Source: [Mycobacterium] nativiensis (lineage in GTDB: Bacteria > Actinomycetota > Actinomycetes > Mycobacteriales > Mycobacteriaceae). From it: 29,388 bases of DNA. How positions within the stretch are numbered: the stretch's first letter is position 1; the number at the start of each line of letters is the position of its first letter. This document shows positions 25,793-29,388 of this stretch, piece by piece. Location of the stretch: positions 1,893,219-1,922,606 of the forward strand of contig NZ_CP083986.1 of assembly GCF_020172685.1 (NCBI RefSeq), in the 5' to 3' direction. The position numbers and the translations under genes were made by a program. The notes below the pieces were generated by a model. The model did no database searches, was not told the DNA's origin, and was given only the letters and a program-made list of their open reading frames with translations.

Positions 25793-26242
25793 CTAGCGGA
25801 CCGGTCGCGCCGGGGCGGTGTCGGCTAGGAAACGGCGCAGCACCTCGACGGCGTGGGCCAGGGTGCTGCGGTCTTCGGGCGCCAGACGGTCCAGCTCGGG
25901 ATCGATCGCCGCGGCCCGATCCTGACGAACCTGGGCCAGGGTGTCCACTCCCTTGTCGGTGATGCGGATCAGCACCGCGCGGGCATCCTGCGGATCGGTG
26001 GCGCGGGTGGTCAGGCCGGCGTCTTCGAGGCGGCGCACCTGGGTGGTCATCGTCGGCTGCGAGCAGTGGTCCACCGTTGCCAGCTCGGAGATCCGGGCCT
26101 CTTCCAAGTCCTCAATGGTGGACAGCAGTCGGGCCTGAGCGCCCGGGATCGGCAGCGCAACCCGCTGGGTCGCCAGCCTGTTGAGGCGGGCAACGACGCT
26201 GAGCAAGTCGGCACCCAGACTGGCGTGGACGGGAGCTACCAT
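25793..26242 (-). CDS. MarR-family transcriptional regulator (Rv2327-like)
   Basis: 149 residues with the MarR winged-helix core. It runs ALPIPGAQARLLSTIEDLEEARISELATVDHCSQPTMTTQVRRLEDAGLTTRATDPQDARAVLIRITDKGVDTL at about 30-100, including the wing DPQDARAVLIRIT, with dimerisation helices at both ends. It is divergent from the ECF transporter gene, 88 bases apart, the same arrangement as Rv2327/Rv2326c in M. tuberculosis. The TCAGC-TTT-GCTGA palindrome (26258-26270) next to its promoter is a candidate operator, so autoregulation and control of the transporter are plausible. The ATG at 26242 is six bases after AATACT, with no ribosome binding site. Confidence 0.92.
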   Translation of the reverse strand: MVAPVHASLGADLLSVVARLNRLATQRVALPIPGAQARLLSTIEDLEEARISELATVDHCSQPTMTTQVRRLEDAGLTTRATDPQDARAVLIRITDKGVDTLAQVRQDRAAAIDPELDRLAPEDRSTLAHAVEVLRRFLADTAPARPVR

Positions 26243-26248
26243 CCTGTC

Positions 26249-26270
26249 AGTATTTCATCAGCTTTGCTGA
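26249..26270 (-). promoter_or_regulatory. marR-type promoter with palindromic operator candidate
   Basis: Minus strand AATACT (26249-26254) is preceded by TGA (extended -10) and followed by six bases and then the ATG, indicating a leaderless start. Directly upstream lies the perfect 5-3-5 palindrome TCAGC-TTT-GCTGA (26258-26270), positioned where a bound repressor would block the promoter. Confidence 0.5.
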
Positions 26271-26318
26271 ACAAGCGAATCGGTCTGCGGCTCGAGCAGC
26301 GCTGTCCCCGGCGGCTGG

Positions 26319-26324
26319 CAGAAT
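26319..26324 (+). promoter_or_regulatory. -10 element for leaderless ECF transporter start
   Basis: CAGAAT is preceded by TGG (an extended -10 TGN) and followed by six bases and then the GTG start at 26331. No ribosome binding site is visible. Confidence 0.45.
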
Positions 26325-26330
26325 CGACGA

Positions 26331-28370
26331 GTGACGAAGACCGGCCAGGCCACCACCCGAGTCCGGGCGCGGTCCATGCAACCGGTCGAGATCGCGCAGG
26401 CCGCGGTCATGGCCGCGCTGTGTGCGGCGACGGCCATCATCGCAGTCGTTGTTCCCTTTGCCGGCGGGTTGGCGCTGCTCGGCACGGTGCCGATGGGGCT
26501 GCTGGCCTACCGATACCGCTTCCGGGTGTTGGTCGCCGCCACCGTGGCGGCCGCCACCATCGCATTCCTGATCGCCGGAATGGGCGGATTCATGACGGTG
26601 GTCAACTGCGCCTACATCGGCGGGTTGACCGGTGTGATCAAGCGGCACCGCCGCGGCCTGCCGACCGTGATCGCAGCCTCGGTGGTCGCCGGCGCCATCT
26701 TCGGAGCCTTCGCGGTGCTGATGTTGACCATGCTCTCGCGGCTGCGCCACCTCATCTTCGACGCGATCACCGCCAACGTGCATGGGATCGCAGCGGCCAT
26801 GAACCAGGTCCCGCTGCCGGAGTTCCACCGCGTCGCCGAGGACCTCACCGGTTTTCTCGGCGTGCTGCTGCGGAACTGGCAGTGGCTCATCCTGGCGCAG
26901 TCGATCGTCAGCATCATGATCGTCTCGCTGGTCGGCTGGTGGGCGCTGTCCCGGGTGCTCTATCGGCTGCGTGGAGTGCCCGACGTCCACAAACTGGACC
27001 TGCTGGCCGAAAGCGGCCCGGTGGCGCCGGTCCCGGTCCGGCTCGACCAGGTGCGGTTCCGCTATCCGCAGACCAGCCACGACGCCCTGGGGCCGCTGAG
27101 TCTGGAAGTCCGTGCCGGCGAGCACGTCGCCGTCACCGGCGCCAACGGATCGGGCAAGACCACGCTGATGCTGCTGCTGGCCGGGCGCGCACCCACGGCC
27201 GGCACCGTCGAACGTCCCGGTGCGGTGGGCCTGGGCGCTCCCGGCGGGACCGCGGTCGTCATGCAACACCCGGAGAGTCAGGTACTGGGCACCCGGGTCG
27301 CCGACGACGTGGTGTGGGGGCTGCCGCCGGGCACCACCACCGACGTGGACCGGCTGCTGGAGGAGGTCGGCCTGGGCGGCTTCGCCGAGCGCGACACCGG
27401 CGGCCTGTCCGGCGGTGAACTGCAGCGCCTGGCGGTGGCCGCGGCTCTGGCCCGCGAGCCGGCGCTGTTGATCGCCGACGAGGTCACCAGCATGGTCGAC
27501 CCGCAGGGGCGCGACGTCCTGCTGCGGGTGTTGTCGGGCCTGGCCGAGAGACACCGCACGTCGCTGGTGCACATCACCCATTACAACGACGAGGTCGGCA
27601 GTTCCGACCGGATCATCGACCTCAGCGGTTCGCGGGACAACACCGCCATGGTCGAGACCGCCGAGGTCCCCGCCACGCCATCCGAGGTCGCGGCCGCCCG
27701 CACCGGACCGCCGGTGCTGGAGTTGTCCGGCGTCGGCCACGAATACAGCAGCCGGACTCCGTGGGCCAAGACCGCACTGCGCGACATCAGCTTCACGGTC
27801 GATCAGGGCGACGGACTGCTCATCCACGGCGGCAACGGCTCGGGCAAGTCGACACTGGCCTGGATCATGGCCGGCCTGACGACACCGACCGTCGGCACCT
27901 GCCTGCTCGGTGGTCGCCCCGCCGACGAGCAGGTGGGGGCGGTCGCCTTGTCGTTCCAGGCGGCCAGGTTGCAGCTGATGCGCAGCCACGTGGGGTTGGA
28001 GGTGGCCTCGGCGGCCGGGTTCTCACCGCACGACCGGGCTCGGATCGACGCCGCGCTGGCGGCCGTCGGCCTGGATGCGTCCCTGGCCGGCCGGCGTATC
28101 GACCAGCTCAGCGGCGGTCAGATGCGCCGCCTGGTCCTGGCGGGCCTGTTGGCCCGGTCCCCGCGAGCGTTGATCCTCGATGAGCCGCTGGCCGGGCTGG
28201 ACGCCACCAGTCGACAGGGGCTGCTGCGGCTCCTGGAGGATCTGCGGCGTGACACCGGCCTGACCGTGGTGGTCATCTCGCATGACTTCGCCGGGCTGGG
28301 GGAGCTGTGCCCCAGGACCCTGCACCTGCGCAACGGTGTACTGGTGCCGGCAGCGGCGGGTGCGGCATGA
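26331..28370 (+). CDS. Fused ECF transporter: membrane S-like domain plus two ATPase domains (Rv2326c-like)
   Basis: 679 residues. The first about 215 form an S-component-like membrane domain with about six hydrophobic segments. Two ABC ATPase domains follow. The first has Walker [10 protein letters not shown] at 270-278, signature LSGGE at 359-363 and Walker [10 protein letters not shown]. The second has Walker [10 protein letters not shown] at 500-508, signature LSGGQ at 593-597 and [12 protein letters not shown] single chain therefore supplies the substrate-binding subunit and both EcfA subunits, while EcfT is encoded by the next gene. Such transporters import vitamins or metals; the substrate cannot be told. 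The GTG at 26331 is leaderless-type. The stop overlaps the EcfT start (ATGA). Confidence 0.92.
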   Translation: MTKTGQATTRVRARSMQPVEIAQAAVMAALCAATAIIAVVVPFAGGLALLGTVPMGLLAYRYRFRVLVAATVAAATIAFLIAGMGGFMTVVNCAYIGGLTGVIKRHRRGLPTVIAASVVAGAIFGAFAVLMLTMLSRLRHLIFDAITANVHGIAAAMNQVPLPEFHRVAEDLTGFLGVLLRNWQWLILAQSIVSIMIVSLVGWWALSRVLYRLRGVPDVHKLDLLAESGPVAPVPVRLDQVRFRYPQTSHDALGPLSLEVRAGEHVAVTGANGSGKTTLMLLLAGRAPTAGTVERPGAVGLGAPGGTAVVMQHPESQVLGTRVADDVVWGLPPGTTTDVDRLLEEVGLGGFAERDTGGLSGGELQRLAVAAALAREPALLIADEVTSMVDPQGRDVLLRVLSGLAERHRTSLVHITHYNDEVGSSDRIIDLSGSRDNTAMVETAEVPATPSEVAAARTGPPVLELSGVGHEYSSRTPWAKTALRDISFTVDQGDGLLIHGGNGSGKSTLAWIMAGLTTPTVGTCLLGGRPADEQVGAVALSFQAARLQLMRSHVGLEVASAAGFSPHDRARIDAALAAVGLDASLAGRRIDQLSGGQMRRLVLAGLLARSPRALILDEPLAGLDATSRQGLLRLLEDLRRDTGLTVVVISHDFAGLGELCPRTLHLRNGVLVPAAAGAA

Positions 28371-29173
28371 CGGCCACGCGTCCGACCCCACGTCCGGTGG
28401 TGTTGCTGCGCCCGGTGCCCGGCGACTCCGCCGTGCATCGATTGTGGGCCGGGACCAAACTGATTGTGGTCTTCGGCATTTCGGCGCTGCTGACCTTCTA
28501 TCCGGGCTGGTTGCCGATAGGCGCGGTGGCCCTGGTGGTGTTCGCCGCGGCCAGGATCGCCAGGATTCCGCGGGGCGCCCTGCCCTCGGTGCCGCGCTGG
28601 CTGTGGGTGCTGATGCTGGTGGGTGGTGCCACCGCGGCCATGGCCGGGGGTGATCCGGCCGGCCTGGGTGGCCTGCTGAATTTCCTACGGATCACCGCGC
28701 TGTCGATCGTGCTCCTGGGACTGGGAGCGATGGTGTCGTGGACCACCAATGTCGCGGAGATCGCGCCCGCGGTGGCCACCCTCGGCCGGCCACTGCGGTT
28801 GGTGCGAATCCCGGTGGACGACTGGGCCGTTGCCCTGGCGTTGGCGCTGCGTGCCTTTCCGATGCTGATCGATGAGTTCCGGGTGCTCTACGCCGCCCGT
28901 CGGCTGCGGCCCCGGCCGAAGCCGCGCACCCGGCGGGAACGCCGGCGCCGCTGGGCGCGCGAGGCGATCGACCTCATCACCGCGGCCATCACGGTCACGC
29001 TGCGTCGGGCCGACGAGATGGGGGACGCGATCACCGCGCGCGGTGGGGTCGGCCAGATTTCAGCGTCCCCGACGCGGCCGGGAGTGGCCGATGTGGTGGC
29101 TCTGCTGCTCGTCGCAATGGTGTGCGGCGCGGCCCTGGCCCTTGAGCTGACGGTGCTCGCGACCACCGGCTAG
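28367..29173 (+). CDS. ECF transporter T component (EcfT/CbiQ family, Rv2325c-like)
   Basis: 268 residues, an integral membrane protein with about five or six helices ([29 protein letters not shown]; the [17 protein letters not shown] region; C-terminal [22 protein letters not shown]). The two cytoplasmic coupling motifs of EcfT are visible: [10 protein letters not shown] near 176-186 and DAITARGG near 224-231. The ARG motif sits in the ATPase grooves. The ATG at 28367 overlaps the preceding stop by four bases (ATGA), indicating translational coupling with the fused S-A-A' protein. Together they form a complete two-gene importer regulated by the divergent MarR protein. Confidence 0.93.
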   Translation: MTATRPTPRPVVLLRPVPGDSAVHRLWAGTKLIVVFGISALLTFYPGWLPIGAVALVVFAAARIARIPRGALPSVPRWLWVLMLVGGATAAMAGGDPAGLGGLLNFLRITALSIVLLGLGAMVSWTTNVAEIAPAVATLGRPLRLVRIPVDDWAVALALALRAFPMLIDEFRVLYAARRLRPRPKPRTRRERRRRWAREAIDLITAAITVTLRRADEMGDAITARGGVGQISASPTRPGVADVVALLLVAMVCGAALALELTVLATTG

Positions 29174-29234
29174 GTTGTCGCCGCCTCCCTCGGTTTCACC
29201 CGCCGCCCTCAGGTTCACCTCGGCGCCCTGCGCG

Positions 29235-29288
29235 AAATTGCATTCACGCACACTTCTCGGCCTCAAAGTCAAGCGGCTAGTGCAATTT
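29235..29288. repeat. Inverted repeat next to the IS30-like end
   Basis: AAATTGCA (29235-29242) and TGCAATTT (29281-29288) form a perfect 8-bp inverted repeat with a 38-base gap. The right copy sits three bases from the transposase stop codon, so it could belong to the IS terminal sequence, but the element border cannot be fixed without the other end. Confidence 0.35.
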
Positions 29289-29291
29289 GGT

Positions 29292-29388
29292 TCATGCTGC
29301 TTGGTTTATGAGGGTGGCTAGGCGTTGGGCTGGGGTGTCGAGGTCCAGGGTGGGTCGGGGCCGGGTGTTGAGTTTGTCTTGGATGCGT
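29292..29388 (-). CDS. IS30-family transposase, C-terminal fragment at contig end
   Basis: The minus strand encodes 31 residues plus a stop that run off the contig edge. They include KLNTRPRPTLDLDTPAQRLA. The phrase LNTRPRxTLxxxTPAxRL is the characteristic C-terminus of IS30-type transposases. The fragment is cut by the contig end, not necessarily a truncated gene. Frequent TTG/GGT patterns give it a slightly different composition from neighbouring genes. Confidence 0.85.
   Translation of the reverse strand, partial: RIQDKLNTRPRPTLDLDTPAQRLATLINQAA

Noticed and set aside
25853..27418. A 521-codon frame overlapping marR and the ECF gene
   Set aside because: It is Arg/Gly-rich shadow sequence across two divergent genes with clear domains.

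Overview
The window is a contig from a mycobacterium (Mycobacteriaceae; species not resolvable by eye). This is indicated by the very high GC content, two glycine/asparagine-rich PGRS-type proteins, and gene order shared with Mycobacterium tuberculosis: zur-smtB divergent from glyS, then an Rv2345-like TPM-domain protein, dgt, a PknH-sensor-like protein, dnaG, a small Rv2342-like protein and tRNA-Asn, and further on an Rv2327/Rv2326c/Rv2325c-like block (MarR plus ECF transporter). These Rv assignments are from memory of family and synteny, not from a search. The first 19 bases are the Nextera transposase mosaic-end adapter and are not genomic. The last ~100 bases are the C-terminal end of an IS30-like transposase. 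The contig therefore breaks inside repeats at both ends.

Region 1 (20-5427): the 3' 1.8 kb-codon portion of a giant PGRS-like protein built from macro-repeats punctuated by Tyr-Asp-Pro. Region 2 (5444-7731): the zinc-control operon smtB-zur, transcribed leftward and divergent from glyS, whose product is itself a four-cysteine zinc-site enzyme. The smtB promoter has a perfect -35, a perfect palindrome in the spacer, and a Zur-box-like palindrome just downstream. Region 3 (8001-10989): a PGRS protein exported by a signal peptide rather than a PE domain, ending at a strong hairpin terminator; then, leftward, a seven-helix membrane protein and a small secreted protein preceded by a CRP-like palindrome. 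Region 4 (11111-17258): housekeeping nucleotide and replication genes (TPM protein, dGTPase, PknH-sensor-like protein, DNA primase).

Region 5 (17298-20101): SnoaL-like protein and XRE/MmyB-type regulator, a divergent MaoC-like dehydratase, a small conserved protein, tRNA-Asn and a Gln-rich small protein. Region 6 (20233-25597): a phytase-esterase-like putative lipoprotein, two overlapping TetR genes, a single-PAS protein, an unexplained 377-base intergenic stretch with a near-consensus promoter, and a GAF-GGDEF-EAL c-di-GMP enzyme. Region 7 (25793-29173): MarR regulator divergent from an ECF-type transporter in which the S-like membrane domain and both ATPases are fused, followed by its EcfT partner.

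Many genes have a TANNNT-like -10 element only 6-8 bases before the start codon and no ribosome binding site, which suggests leaderless transcripts. The best candidates for something undescribed are the structured, promoter-bearing intergenic region at 23485-23745, the combined SmtB/Zur control of the zinc operon, and the macro-repeat organisation of the giant PGRS protein.
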